From assembly GCF_001298105.1 (NCBI RefSeq), contig NZ_LGJH01000160.1, positions 62,001-126,000 on the forward strand: a stretch of 64,000 nt of DNA, written 5' to 3'. The notes under the pieces were generated by a model. It was not told where the DNA came from. It searched no databases and worked only from the letters and a program-made list of their open reading frames with translations. Both the position numbers and the translations under genes were made by a program. Source of the stretch: Novosphingobium sp. ST904 (lineage in GTDB: Bacteria > Pseudomonadota > Alphaproteobacteria > Sphingomonadales > Sphingomonadaceae). Shown one piece after another: positions 1-7,967 of this stretch (the stretch's first letter is position 1; each line of letters starts with the position of its first letter).

Positions 1-1
1 G

Positions 2-148
2 GGGCAGAGCTGGCGCGAGAACGGGATCAGCCACGAGCGGGTGGTGAAGCGCCTGAAGCCGCAGATCAGCCGCGGCGCGCCCGCGCTGTGGGACTATCTC
101 GAAGCGGAACTGGAGACGGCGCGGGCCAGGGGCTACTTCGAGGCGTGA
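2..148 (+). CDS. C-terminal fragment of an unidentified protein
   Basis: An open frame enters from the left edge and ends at a TGA at 146-148, giving the last 48 residues of a protein. The fragment is rich in charged residues and ends in an amphipathic helix-like stretch with an ETARARGYFEA tail. No motif lets me assign a family. The next gene, the ClC transporter, begins 94 bases downstream on the same strand. The frame is kept as a gene because it is open with a strong high-GC third-position bias, but the function is unknown. Confidence 0.5.
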   Translation, partial: GQSWRENGISHERVVKRLKPQISRGAPALWDYLEAELETARARGYFEA

Positions 149-242
149 GGCCGCCCGGCTGCCCGCCACCTTCGCGTTTTCTTCCTTCCCCTCCCGATAC
201 CCGCCTTGACAGCGCCGCGCGCGCAGGCCCAATCGACGATCG

Positions 243-1997
243 ATGCGACGTCCCGCCGTTAACGCCCTGAAAGCCCTGGTCATCCGCCAGCGGCAGCGCA
301 TGCGCGAAAGCGAACTGGCATTCATCGTGCTGGCCGTTCTGGCCGGGATCGCGGCGGGCTGGCTGACCAACCTGCAAGGGTTCCTCGCCCACGCCCTCCA
401 ACAGCTCTTCTACGGCGTCACCGGCAACCGGCTGAGCGCGATCGGCGAAATCCGCCATCCCTGGCGCCTGCTGGCACTCCCCTTCGGCGGACTCGTGCTG
501 ATCGGCATCGGCTATCTGCTGCGCCGCCGCCGCCGCGCGCCGATCGACGTGGTGGAGGCCAATGCCCTGCACAGCGGCCGGATTCCCTTCATCGACAATC
601 TCATCATCTCGGCACAGACGATCATCTCGAACGGCGCCGGGGCATCGGTCGGGCTGGAGGCGGCCTATGCGCAGATGGGCGGCGGCGTGGCCTCGGTGCT
701 GGGCCAGTGGTTCAAGCTGCGCCGCGCCGACATGCGGACGCTGGTGGGCGCAGGCGCGGGCGCGGCGGTGGGCGCCGCCTTCGGCGCACCGCTGGCGGGC
801 GCCTTCTATGCCTTCGAGATCGTGATCGGCACTTATACCCCCGCCGCCATCGCCCCGGTCATCGCCGCCGCCCTGGGCGCTGCGTTCATCACGCGCCAGC
901 TCGGCGTGGAACCCTACCTGATCGCCGCATCGAGCACGCACGAGCTGACCACCGGGGACTATTTCATCTATGCCGTGCTCGGGCTGGTCTGCGCCCTGGT
1001 GGGCATCCTCGTGATGCGGCTGGTGACGTTTACCGAGCTTCACGTCCAGCGCTTCACCCGCTTCACGCGCTGGAAACCGCTGGTCGGCGGACTGCTGCTG
1101 ATGCCGCTCGCATGGGTATCGCCGCAATCGCTTTCGGCGGGGCACGGGGCGATGCATCTCAATCTCGTGATGCAGCCGGCGATCCAGTTCCTGCTCGTGG
1201 TTCTCGCGCTCAAGATCGCCGCCTCGGTGATCTCGCTCAGCTTCGGCTTTCGCGGCGGCCTGTTCTTCGCCTCGCTGTTCCTGGGATCGCTGGTCGGCCT
1301 GATCTTCGCCGCCGCCGTGCAGATGCTGCCGCTGGGCATCGAGCTGGACCCCACCCAAGCCGCCCTCGTCGGCATGAGCGCGCTGGCCGTCTCCATCGTC
1401 GGCGGCCCGATGACGCTGGCGATGCTCATGCTGGAAACCACGCACGACTTCGCGCTGATGGGCGTGGTGCTGACCGCCTCGCTCGTATCCAGCGCCTTCA
1501 CGCGCGAGATGTTCGGCTATTCGTTCTCCACCTGGCGCCTGCACATTCGCGGCTCGATCATCCGTTCCCCGCGCGATATCGGCTGGATGCTCAGCCTCAC
1601 CGCCGGGCGCATCATGCGCAAGGACTGGATCTCGGTGCCCGCAACCCTTTCCATCGCCGACTTCCGCGCCCGCGTGCCGCTCGGCTCGGCCAGCAAGGCG
1701 ATCCTGCTGGACGAGGAGGAACACTACGCCGGGATCGTCACCACCTCCGCCGCCTACAACCCCGAACTGGCGCAGGACAGCGCGGTGGGCGGGCTGGCGA
1801 CGCTGAAGGGCACCACGCTTTCCCCCACCACCGACATCCGCGCGATGATCAAGGCCTTCGACGTGGCCGTGGCCGACGAACTGGCGGTGGTGGACGGTAT
1901 CGGCAATGTCGTCGGCGTCGTGACCGAACGCCACGCGCGCCGCCGCTACTTCGAGGAGATCGAGGCCTCGCAGCGGGAACTGTTCGGCGAAAGCTGA
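243..1997 (+). CDS. ClC-family chloride channel/antiporter with C-terminal CBS-like region
   Basis: This 584-residue integral membrane protein should move chloride (or another anion), probably in exchange for protons. The ClC fold is shown by repeated hydrophobic helices over residues 25-445 and by a GASVGLEAAYAQMGG segment that matches the family's GREGPxxxxGG motif. Its glutamate, Glu139, sits where the gating glutamate of ClC antiporters lies, so antiport is more likely than a plain channel. A GGLFFASLFLG stretch near residue 340 corresponds to the GxFxP pore loop, without the usual proline. Residues about 455-575 look like a divergent CBS pair. The start is the ATG at 243. It is convergent with the hydrolase gene that follows. 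Confidence 0.9.
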   Translation: MRRPAVNALKALVIRQRQRMRESELAFIVLAVLAGIAAGWLTNLQGFLAHALQQLFYGVTGNRLSAIGEIRHPWRLLALPFGGLVLIGIGYLLRRRRRAPIDVVEANALHSGRIPFIDNLIISAQTIISNGAGASVGLEAAYAQMGGGVASVLGQWFKLRRADMRTLVGAGAGAAVGAAFGAPLAGAFYAFEIVIGTYTPAAIAPVIAAALGAAFITRQLGVEPYLIAASSTHELTTGDYFIYAVLGLVCALVGILVMRLVTFTELHVQRFTRFTRWKPLVGGLLLMPLAWVSPQSLSAGHGAMHLNLVMQPAIQFLLVVLALKIAASVISLSFGFRGGLFFASLFLGSLVGLIFAAAVQMLPLGIELDPTQAALVGMSALAVSIVGGPMTLAMLMLETTHDFALMGVVLTASLVSSAFTREMFGYSFSTWRLHIRGSIIRSPRDIGWMLSLTAGRIMRKDWISVPATLSIADFRARVPLGSASKAILLDEEEHYAGIVTTSAAYNPELAQDSAVGGLATLKGTTLSPTTDIRAMIKAFDVAVADELAVVDGIGNVVGVVTERHARRRYFEEIEASQRELFGES

Positions 1998-2012
1998 AGC
2001 AGGAGGAATGCA

Positions 2013-2026
2013 GGGGCCATCGCCCC
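2013..2026. terminator. Short GC hairpin between convergent genes
   Basis: GGGGC and GCCCC pair around a four-base loop in the 48 bases between the ClC gene and the convergent hydrolase gene. There is no good T-run, so terminator function is only suggested by position. Confidence 0.25.
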
Positions 2027-2045
2027 CGCACCCCGGAACCTGCTC

Positions 2046-3965
2046 CTAGTCCCTAGCCACCGGCAGCCACACGGCGCTGGCCGCATCGCCGCCATAAGTC
2101 ACCGTCTCGGTCGCCTTCACATAGTCGCTCGCCCTGGCCTCCATGATCGAGGGCACCCAGGACTGCGGATTGCGGTCATAGAGCGGGAACAGGCTGGACT
2201 GCACCTGCACCATGATCCTGTGGCCCGGCAGGAACACGTGATCGACGTTCGGCAGCGACCACTGGAAGGTATAGCCCTTGCCCGGCTCCAGCGGCTGCGG
2301 CTTGTCGAAGCCGTGGACGTAGCGGCCGCGGAATATCTCGATGCCGATGCCGAGCTGGTAGCCAGCCAGTTCCGGATTGGCCGAGTTTTCCTGCGGATAG
2401 ACGTCGATCAGCTTGACCACATAGTCGCTGTCCCGCCCGCTGGTGGAGGCGTGAAGTTCCACCTTGGGCGCACCCTTGATGTGGACCGCCTTGTCCAGCG
2501 TACCGGTGGTATAGCTCAGCACGTCCGGGCGGCCGTCGACGAAGCGCTGGTCGTGGACGAGCCAGGTCTTCCACTCCTCGCCCTGCATGTGCACCGGGCG
2601 CGGCAGCATCGGCACCGGCTTGGCGGGGTCGGAGACGTAGCTGTCGCTGCCCGCCACCGGCTTGCTCCACGAGAGGCCGTAGTTCCCCGCAAGGTAGAGC
2701 GGCGTGTAATCGCCCGCCGGCCACTTCTGCGACACTTCCCAGCCGCCCTTGTCGCCCTTGGCGCCGGTGGCATAGGTGATCACCGGCGGCGTGTTGCAGG
2801 CCGGTGCCACGGTTTTCAGGTGACAGTCGAGGAAGGGCTTCATGTAGCGCTGGCGGAACTGGCCGCCGGTATCGCCTTCCCACTTGAGCGGACCAAGCTC
2901 ACGCGCTTCGTAGTTGACCTGGGAGTGGCGCCAGGGGCCGATGGCAAGGCTCACCATGTCGTCCGGCGTGCCGTTCGCCTTGAGCGCCTGGTAGACCGCC
3001 GGGGCGCCGTAGCTGTCCTCCTGGTCCCACTGTCCCACCACGAGCATGGTCGGCACCGTCAGCTTGCGCGCGCCGAGCAGCTTGTCCACCGCCTGCCCCT
3101 GCCACCAGGCATCGTAGCCGGGATACTCCAGCACCTTGCGCACCACCGGCAGGTCGATGAGGCCGTATGCCTTGGCATATTCCATGGCCGAACCGGCATC
3201 GAGATAGGCCTGGTACTCGTCCCCCGTGCCCTTGGGCACCGCGCCGCCTCCCTTCTTGACCGTCTGGCCAAGGTCGTAGTCGAACCCGAACATGCGGAAG
3301 GCGCCGTTGTGGAACCAGTCGTCGCCCATCCAGCCGTCCACCATCGGGCTCTGCGGCACGGCCGCCTTGAGCGCGGGGTGCGGATCGATCAGCGCCATGA
3401 GCGAGGTGAAGCCGAGATAGGACGAGCCGGTGATGCCGACCTTGCCGTTGCTCTCCTTCACGTTCTTCACCAGCCAGTCGATGGTGTCGTAAGCGTCGGT
3501 GGCGTGATCGACCTTGGTCTTGTTGAGGGGGCCTCGCAGCGGCCGGTTCATCACGTAGTCGCCCTCGGAACCGTCAAGCCCGCGCACGTCCTGATAGACC
3601 CGGATATAACCGTCGTTGACGAAATCCGCGTCCATGACGGGCAGGATTTCCTCGATCTTCTGGCTGCGGTTGCGGCTGGTCATGCCGCCGGCGTTGTAGG
3701 GCGTGCGGCTGAGCAGGATCGGACCGTCCTTCGTGCCCTTGCGCATGACGATGACGGTGAAGAGCTTCTTGCCGTCCCGCATGGGGATCATCACCTCGCG
3801 GCGGATGTAGTCTGCCTGCGGGCGTACCCAGTCGTACGATTCGACCTGCTCGTTCATCATGGTGCCGGTGGGCGCGCGGGCGCTGTCCTGTGCGGAAAGC
3901 TGGGCGGCGGCGAGTGCAAGCGGCGCGGCTGCAAGGCACGCGGCGATCCGAAGGCTTTTTGTCAT
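2046..3965 (-). CDS. Secreted CocE/NonD-family hydrolase (X-Pro dipeptidyl-peptidase S15 type)
   Basis: This 639-residue serine hydrolase of the alpha-amino-acid ester hydrolase / glutaryl-7-ACA acylase / cocaine esterase group cleaves ester or amide bonds. The substrate cannot be told. The start at 3965 gives a good Sec signal peptide (MTKSLRIAACLAAAPLALAAAQLSAQ), so the enzyme acts in the periplasm or outside. The nucleophile motif GSSYLGF places Ser182 as the catalytic serine. The VYQDVRGLDGSEG stretch and the C-terminal beta-rich jelly-roll region (from about residue 400, ending VTYGGDAASAVWLPV) are typical of the family. An in-frame ATG 24 bases upstream would put extra residues before the signal peptide and is less likely. 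Confidence 0.88.
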   Translation of the reverse strand: MTKSLRIAACLAAAPLALAAAQLSAQDSARAPTGTMMNEQVESYDWVRPQADYIRREVMIPMRDGKKLFTVIVMRKGTKDGPILLSRTPYNAGGMTSRNRSQKIEEILPVMDADFVNDGYIRVYQDVRGLDGSEGDYVMNRPLRGPLNKTKVDHATDAYDTIDWLVKNVKESNGKVGITGSSYLGFTSLMALIDPHPALKAAVPQSPMVDGWMGDDWFHNGAFRMFGFDYDLGQTVKKGGGAVPKGTGDEYQAYLDAGSAMEYAKAYGLIDLPVVRKVLEYPGYDAWWQGQAVDKLLGARKLTVPTMLVVGQWDQEDSYGAPAVYQALKANGTPDDMVSLAIGPWRHSQVNYEARELGPLKWEGDTGGQFRQRYMKPFLDCHLKTVAPACNTPPVITYATGAKGDKGGWEVSQKWPAGDYTPLYLAGNYGLSWSKPVAGSDSYVSDPAKPVPMLPRPVHMQGEEWKTWLVHDQRFVDGRPDVLSYTTGTLDKAVHIKGAPKVELHASTSGRDSDYVVKLIDVYPQENSANPELAGYQLGIGIEIFRGRYVHGFDKPQPLEPGKGYTFQWSLPNVDHVFLPGHRIMVQVQSSLFPLYDRNPQSWVPSIMEARASDYVKATETVTYGGDAASAVWLPVARD

Positions 3966-4175
3966 GGGCCCGATTGGTGGCCCGTGCATTTCCGGCGGTC
4001 AAGCGTGAAGACGAGCGGCCGCGCGAAACAGCAGCGCCGGGCCTGCCCTGCCCCCGCCCTGCGCGCCCGGCCGCGAGGTGCAGGCGCGCGCGACGTTTTC
4101 GGCAAGAACTGCAACAGCCCATGAAACAAGGCGATCCAATTGAATTAAAAAACGAATTTTCATCCGGCAATAGTC

Positions 4176-4203
4176 TTGCCTTGCCGAAAATACCGGACAT
4201 TAT
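4176..4203 (+). promoter_or_regulatory. Candidate promoter of the DUF3857 gene
   Basis: A TTGCCT (4176-4181) and a CATTAT (4198-4203) with a 16-base spacer lie about 23 bases before the GTG start at 4227, in a locally AT-rich stretch (4130-4205). This is a sigma-70-like match by eye only. Confidence 0.35.
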
Positions 4204-4226
4204 GAGGTGTAATCACGGGGGTTGAT

Positions 4227-6287
4227 GTGCGTTTTCCGATTTCGGTATTTCTGGCGTCCGCGCTTATCTGCGGCCCGGCTTTCGCTCGCGACGATCAGGT
4301 CCAGCGCGGCCCCGTTCCTCGCTGGGTTTCACCCTCCGAAGACCTGCCGGTGCCCGAAAACGCCACCGGCGCCGTCTTCGTGCGCCATCAGGATACCCTG
4401 ATCCATCTCGATAAGCAGGGGCAGGCGCAATACACCGGCTATCGCATCAGGATCCTGCACCCCAGCGCCCTGCAACTCGGCAACCTGTCCATCGCCTGGA
4501 ACCCGGCGGCGGGCGCGCCCACCGTGCACGCCATCCGGATCCACCGCGATGGCGAAGTCATCGACGTGCTGAAAACCGCCGCGTTCGAGATCCTGCGCCG
4601 GGAAGACCAGCTCGAAGCGGCCAAGCTGGACGGCACCCTGACCGCGGTGCTGCGCATTGCCGACTTGCGCGTGGGCGATGAACTGGAAGTCGCCCTCACC
4701 ATCCGCACGACCGATCCCACGCTGGGCGCCAGCGACGCGGGAATGCTGCTGATCGCGCCCAGCCCGGTGCCGGGCCGCTTCCTGCTGGGCCTCAGCTGGG
4801 AAGACCGGGCAGAACCGCAACTGCGCATGACGCCCGACATGAACGCCTTCGCCCGCAAGAGCGAACACGCGCTCGAAGTCCGGCTGGACAATCCGGCCAC
4901 CATCGTCCCGCCCAAGGATGCGCCGGCCCGCTATCTCTGGCAGCGTGTGGTCGAATATAGCGACTTTGCCGATTGGGCAGGAATTTCAAGGCGTTTCGCC
5001 CCGTTCTATGCCAAGGCCGCGAAGCTGCCCGATGCTTCGCCGCTCCGGCGCGAGGCGAGCCGCATCGCCGCCGCCCACGCACAGCCGCTGGACCGCGCGA
5101 GCGCGGCGCTGAAGCTGGTGCAGCAGGACGTGCGCTATATCTACGTCGGCCTCGGCAACGGGAACCTCGTGCCCGCCACCGCGGACGAGACCTGGCAGCG
5201 CCGCTATGGCGACTGCAAGGGCAAGACGGCGCTGCTGCTGGCGCTCCTGGGCCAGCTGGGCATCCAGGCGGAAGCCGTGCTGGTCAACACCGGCGGCGGG
5301 GACGACGGGTTCGACCAGCGCCTGCCGAGCCCGCGCCTGTTCGATCACGTCATCGTGCGCGCGCACATAGACGGCGCGGTCTACTGGCTGGACGGCACGC
5401 TGCCGCCGGTGGTGCCGCCCTCCGCCACGCCGATCATGCCTTACCAGTGGGTGCTGCCGCTTACGGAACAGGGCAGCTCGATCGAGCAGCTCGCATGGCA
5501 GCCCGCCCAAAGGCCCGACCAGATCACTCTCTACGAGATCGACGCAAGGGCCGGTTTCGATGAACCCGCCCGGATCACCAACACCACGATCACCCGCGGG
5601 ATCGAGGGCCTGCAGCAGGAAATGCAGCTTTCCGGCCTCGCGCACGACCAGATGCTCGGCAGCTTCCGCCAGCAACTGGTCGGCAGCACCTGGCAGGCGA
5701 TCGAGGATGTCCAGTGGCGCTACGACCAGAAGGCGCAGGCCAGCGTGCTGACCATCAGCGGCACCGGTTCGGTGGACTGGGATGACGACGGGGACGGATC
5801 AAGGTCGCTCGCCCTGCCCGGAGGCGGCTTCAGCCCGCCCGAACGGCGCACGCGCTCGGCCGATCAGGATCAGGAACTGCCTTACGCCAACAAGCCCGAA
5901 TTCGACTGCCGGGTAACGACCGTTCGGCTGCCCTCCACGGCCCGTCCGGCAGGATGGACGTTCAAGAAAGGCTATGACACGCAGCTGTTCGGCCGGACCT
6001 ATTACCGCGCCTTCGAACAGCGTGACGGCGCCATTCGCATGATCCGCGGCTCGCGCGTGGAGCAGAAGGAAATCGACGCGGCGACCGCGAAGAAGGACAA
6101 TGCGCGCATCGCCGCCTTCGACAACAGCATGGCGTGGATCTTCTATAACCCCGAAACATCGCGAACCGTGGAAAGCGGCACGAAGAACGTGCCCGCCACT
6201 TACGAGATAGACTGGACGGCTGACAGCGTTCCCTGCCTGGCCCACGCATCCGCCGATGCGAAAGCGGCAGCCGCAGCCCCGAAGTAA
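4227..6287 (+). CDS. Exported DUF3857 / transglutaminase-like domain protein
   Basis: This 686-residue protein starts at a GTG and carries a signal peptide ending near ALICGPAFA. The N-terminal half (about 40-260) is the beta-rich DUF3857 domain. A transglutaminase/protease-like domain follows, with Cys330 in GDCKGKT, His374 in FDHVIV and Asp389 in YWLDGT, a complete Cys-His-Asp triad in the right order. A beta-rich DUF2569-like tail follows. Proteins of this design are common in sphingomonads and Bacteroidetes, and their substrate is unknown. It stands alone, ending just before a hairpin shared with the convergent DAHP synthase gene. Confidence 0.85.
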   Translation: MRFPISVFLASALICGPAFARDDQVQRGPVPRWVSPSEDLPVPENATGAVFVRHQDTLIHLDKQGQAQYTGYRIRILHPSALQLGNLSIAWNPAAGAPTVHAIRIHRDGEVIDVLKTAAFEILRREDQLEAAKLDGTLTAVLRIADLRVGDELEVALTIRTTDPTLGASDAGMLLIAPSPVPGRFLLGLSWEDRAEPQLRMTPDMNAFARKSEHALEVRLDNPATIVPPKDAPARYLWQRVVEYSDFADWAGISRRFAPFYAKAAKLPDASPLRREASRIAAAHAQPLDRASAALKLVQQDVRYIYVGLGNGNLVPATADETWQRRYGDCKGKTALLLALLGQLGIQAEAVLVNTGGGDDGFDQRLPSPRLFDHVIVRAHIDGAVYWLDGTLPPVVPPSATPIMPYQWVLPLTEQGSSIEQLAWQPAQRPDQITLYEIDARAGFDEPARITNTTITRGIEGLQQEMQLSGLAHDQMLGSFRQQLVGSTWQAIEDVQWRYDQKAQASVLTISGTGSVDWDDDGDGSRSLALPGGGFSPPERRTRSADQDQELPYANKPEFDCRVTTVRLPSTARPAGWTFKKGYDTQLFGRTYYRAFEQRDGAIRMIRGSRVEQKEIDAATAKKDNARIAAFDNSMAWIFYNPETSRTVESGTKNVPATYEIDWTADSVPCLAHASADAKAAAAAPK

Positions 6288-6304
6288 CGGCCTGCGGACA
6301 AGCA

Positions 6305-6338
6305 AAAGGGCAGGAGAGCCCCGGCTCCCCTGCCCTTT
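6305..6338. terminator. Bidirectional terminator hairpin
   Basis: AAAGGGCAGG (6305-6314) pairs with CCTGCCCTTT (6329-6338), and inner GAGCC/GGCTC extends the stem. It lies between the stop codons of two convergent genes and has a T-tract on one side and an A-tract on the other, so it can end transcripts from both. Confidence 0.75.
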
Positions 6339-6361
6339 CGATCTTGTCCTGAGCGGCTGCC

Positions 6362-7735
6362 TTACGCCGCCTGCTTCTGCCGTTCGGTCGCTTCGAGGTT
6401 GAGCAGGTCCGCCAGCTCGAACGCGAGTTCGATCGACTGCGCACCGTTGAGGCGCGGGTCGCAGTGGGTGTGATAACGGTCCTTCAGCGCCTCGTCGGTG
6501 ATGGCGATGGCGCCGCCGGTGCATTCGGTCACGTCCTGGCCGGTCATCTCGATATGGATGCCGCCCGCATGGGTGCCCTCGGCACGGTGAACGGCGAAGA
6601 AGCCGCGCACTTCGGCCAGGATGCGGTCGAACGGGCGGGTCTTGAAGCCGCTGTCGGCCTTGATGACGTTGCCGTGCATCGGATCGCACGACCACACCAC
6701 CGGATGACCTTCCGCCTTCACCGCGCGCACCAGCTTGGGCAGCCCGGCCTCGACCTTGTCATAGCCGTAACGGCTGATGAGGGTCATGCGGCCGGGTTCA
6801 CGCGCCGGGTTCAGCGTGTCGAGCATGCGCAGCAGCGCGTCGGGCTCGAGGCTGGGGCCACACTTCATGCCGATCGGATTGCCGACGCCGCGCAGATATT
6901 CGACATGGGCCGATCCTTCGAAGCGGGTACGGTCGCCGATCCACAGCATGTGGGCCGAGCAGTCGTACCAGTCACCGGTCAGCGAATCGCGCCGGGTCAG
7001 CGCTTCCTCGTAAGGAAGCAGCAGCGCCTCGTGGCTGGTGTAGAAATCGGTGCCCTGAAGCTGCGGAACCGAGGTCGGGTCCACGCCGCAGGCGGCCATG
7101 AAGTCCAGCGCTTCGCTGATGCGGTCGGCCATCTGCGAGAAACGCTCGCCCCAGGGGCTGCGGCCGATGTGCTCCATGGTCCACTGGTGGACCTGACGCA
7201 GGTTCGCATAGCCGCCATGCGCGAAAGCGCGCAGCAGGTTGAGCGTGGCGGACGACTGGCCATAGGCCTTGAGCATCCGTTCGGGATCGTTGCGGCGGGT
7301 CTCCGGCTCGAACTCGATGCCGTTGATGATGTCGCCGAAGTAGCTGGGCAGTTCCAGTCCGCCGATCGTCTCGGTCGGCGCCGAACGCGGCTTGGCGAAC
7401 TGGCCCGCCATGCGGCCCAGCTTCACCACCGGCTGCTTGCTGGCGAAAGTCAGCACCACCGCCATCTGGAGCAGCACGCGGAACGTGTCGCGGATATTGT
7501 CGGCGCTGAACTCGGCGAAGCTTTCCGCACAGTCTCCGCCCTGAAGCAGGAAACCGCGACCGGCAGCCACTTCGGCCAGGTCCTTCTTGAGTTCGCGCGC
7601 CTCGCCCGCAAAGACCAGCGGCGGAAACTTCGCAAGCGTGGCCTCTACCTCGCCCAGCTTCTCCGCATCGCCATATACCGGAAGATGGCGGGCTTCCTTA
7701 GCCTTCCAGCTTTCCGGGGTCCAATTGCTAGCCAC
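6362..7735 (-). CDS. Class II 3-deoxy-7-phosphoheptulonate (DAHP) synthase
   Basis: This enzyme condenses phosphoenolpyruvate with erythrose 4-phosphate, the first step of the shikimate pathway. The protein belongs to the plant-like class II family (457 residues). It shows the QGGDCAESF metal/substrate motif near residue 80, the KLGRMAGQFAKPRS block and the C-terminal DPMHGN and HIEMTGQDVTECTGG blocks. The GTG at 7735 is chosen as start because it gives the usual N-terminus VASNWTPESWK and has an AGGAG eight bases upstream. An ATG 51 bases further up lacks such support. Symbol use varies (aroG, aroF, aroH), so none is given. Confidence 0.93.
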   Translation of the reverse strand: MASNWTPESWKAKEARHLPVYGDAEKLGEVEATLAKFPPLVFAGEARELKKDLAEVAAGRGFLLQGGDCAESFAEFSADNIRDTFRVLLQMAVVLTFASKQPVVKLGRMAGQFAKPRSAPTETIGGLELPSYFGDIINGIEFEPETRRNDPERMLKAYGQSSATLNLLRAFAHGGYANLRQVHQWTMEHIGRSPWGERFSQMADRISEALDFMAACGVDPTSVPQLQGTDFYTSHEALLLPYEEALTRRDSLTGDWYDCSAHMLWIGDRTRFEGSAHVEYLRGVGNPIGMKCGPSLEPDALLRMLDTLNPAREPGRMTLISRYGYDKVEAGLPKLVRAVKAEGHPVVWSCDPMHGNVIKADSGFKTRPFDRILAEVRGFFAVHRAEGTHAGGIHIEMTGQDVTECTGGAIAITDEALKDRYHTHCDPRLNGAQSIELAFELADLLNLEATERQKQAA

Positions 7736-7863
7736 GTCACGTACTCCTGGCGGTTCCTTTGCCTTCTCTCCCCGCGCCGAATGCATGGGGCCAAACCGGC
7801 AAGAACCGCAAACAAGAGGCGCGCCATAGCCTCCCCCGGTAATTTTTGCAAAGCCGGTTTAGG

Positions 7864-7878
7864 CGATCACGGTGATCG
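7864..7878. promoter_or_regulatory. 7-bp perfect inverted repeat upstream of DAHP synthase
   Basis: CGATCAC and GTGATCG flank one G in the 232-base gap between the DAHP synthase start (7735) and the upstream peptidase stop (7968). A second, weaker dyad (GTAAC/GTTAC) lies near 7900-7917. These could be operator or promoter elements for the DAHP synthase gene. No regulator can be named. Confidence 0.3.
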
Positions 7879-7967
7879 ATTGCGCCACAGCGCCCCGGCG
7901 TAACGGAACAATGTTACAGGCGGCAGGATTGCCCGCGTAACTTGCGAACAATCCCGCCCCGCTTTTC

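Noticed and set aside
66..1934. Long open frame on the minus strand opposite the ClC transporter gene
   Set aside because: It reads as Gly/Arg/His/Gln-rich sequence with no fold or motif, a common shadow of a high-GC gene on the other strand.
2220..4124. 634-residue open frame on the plus strand opposite the secreted hydrolase gene
   Set aside because: Its composition is the mirror of the real minus-strand gene; it has no start signal and no recognisable domain.
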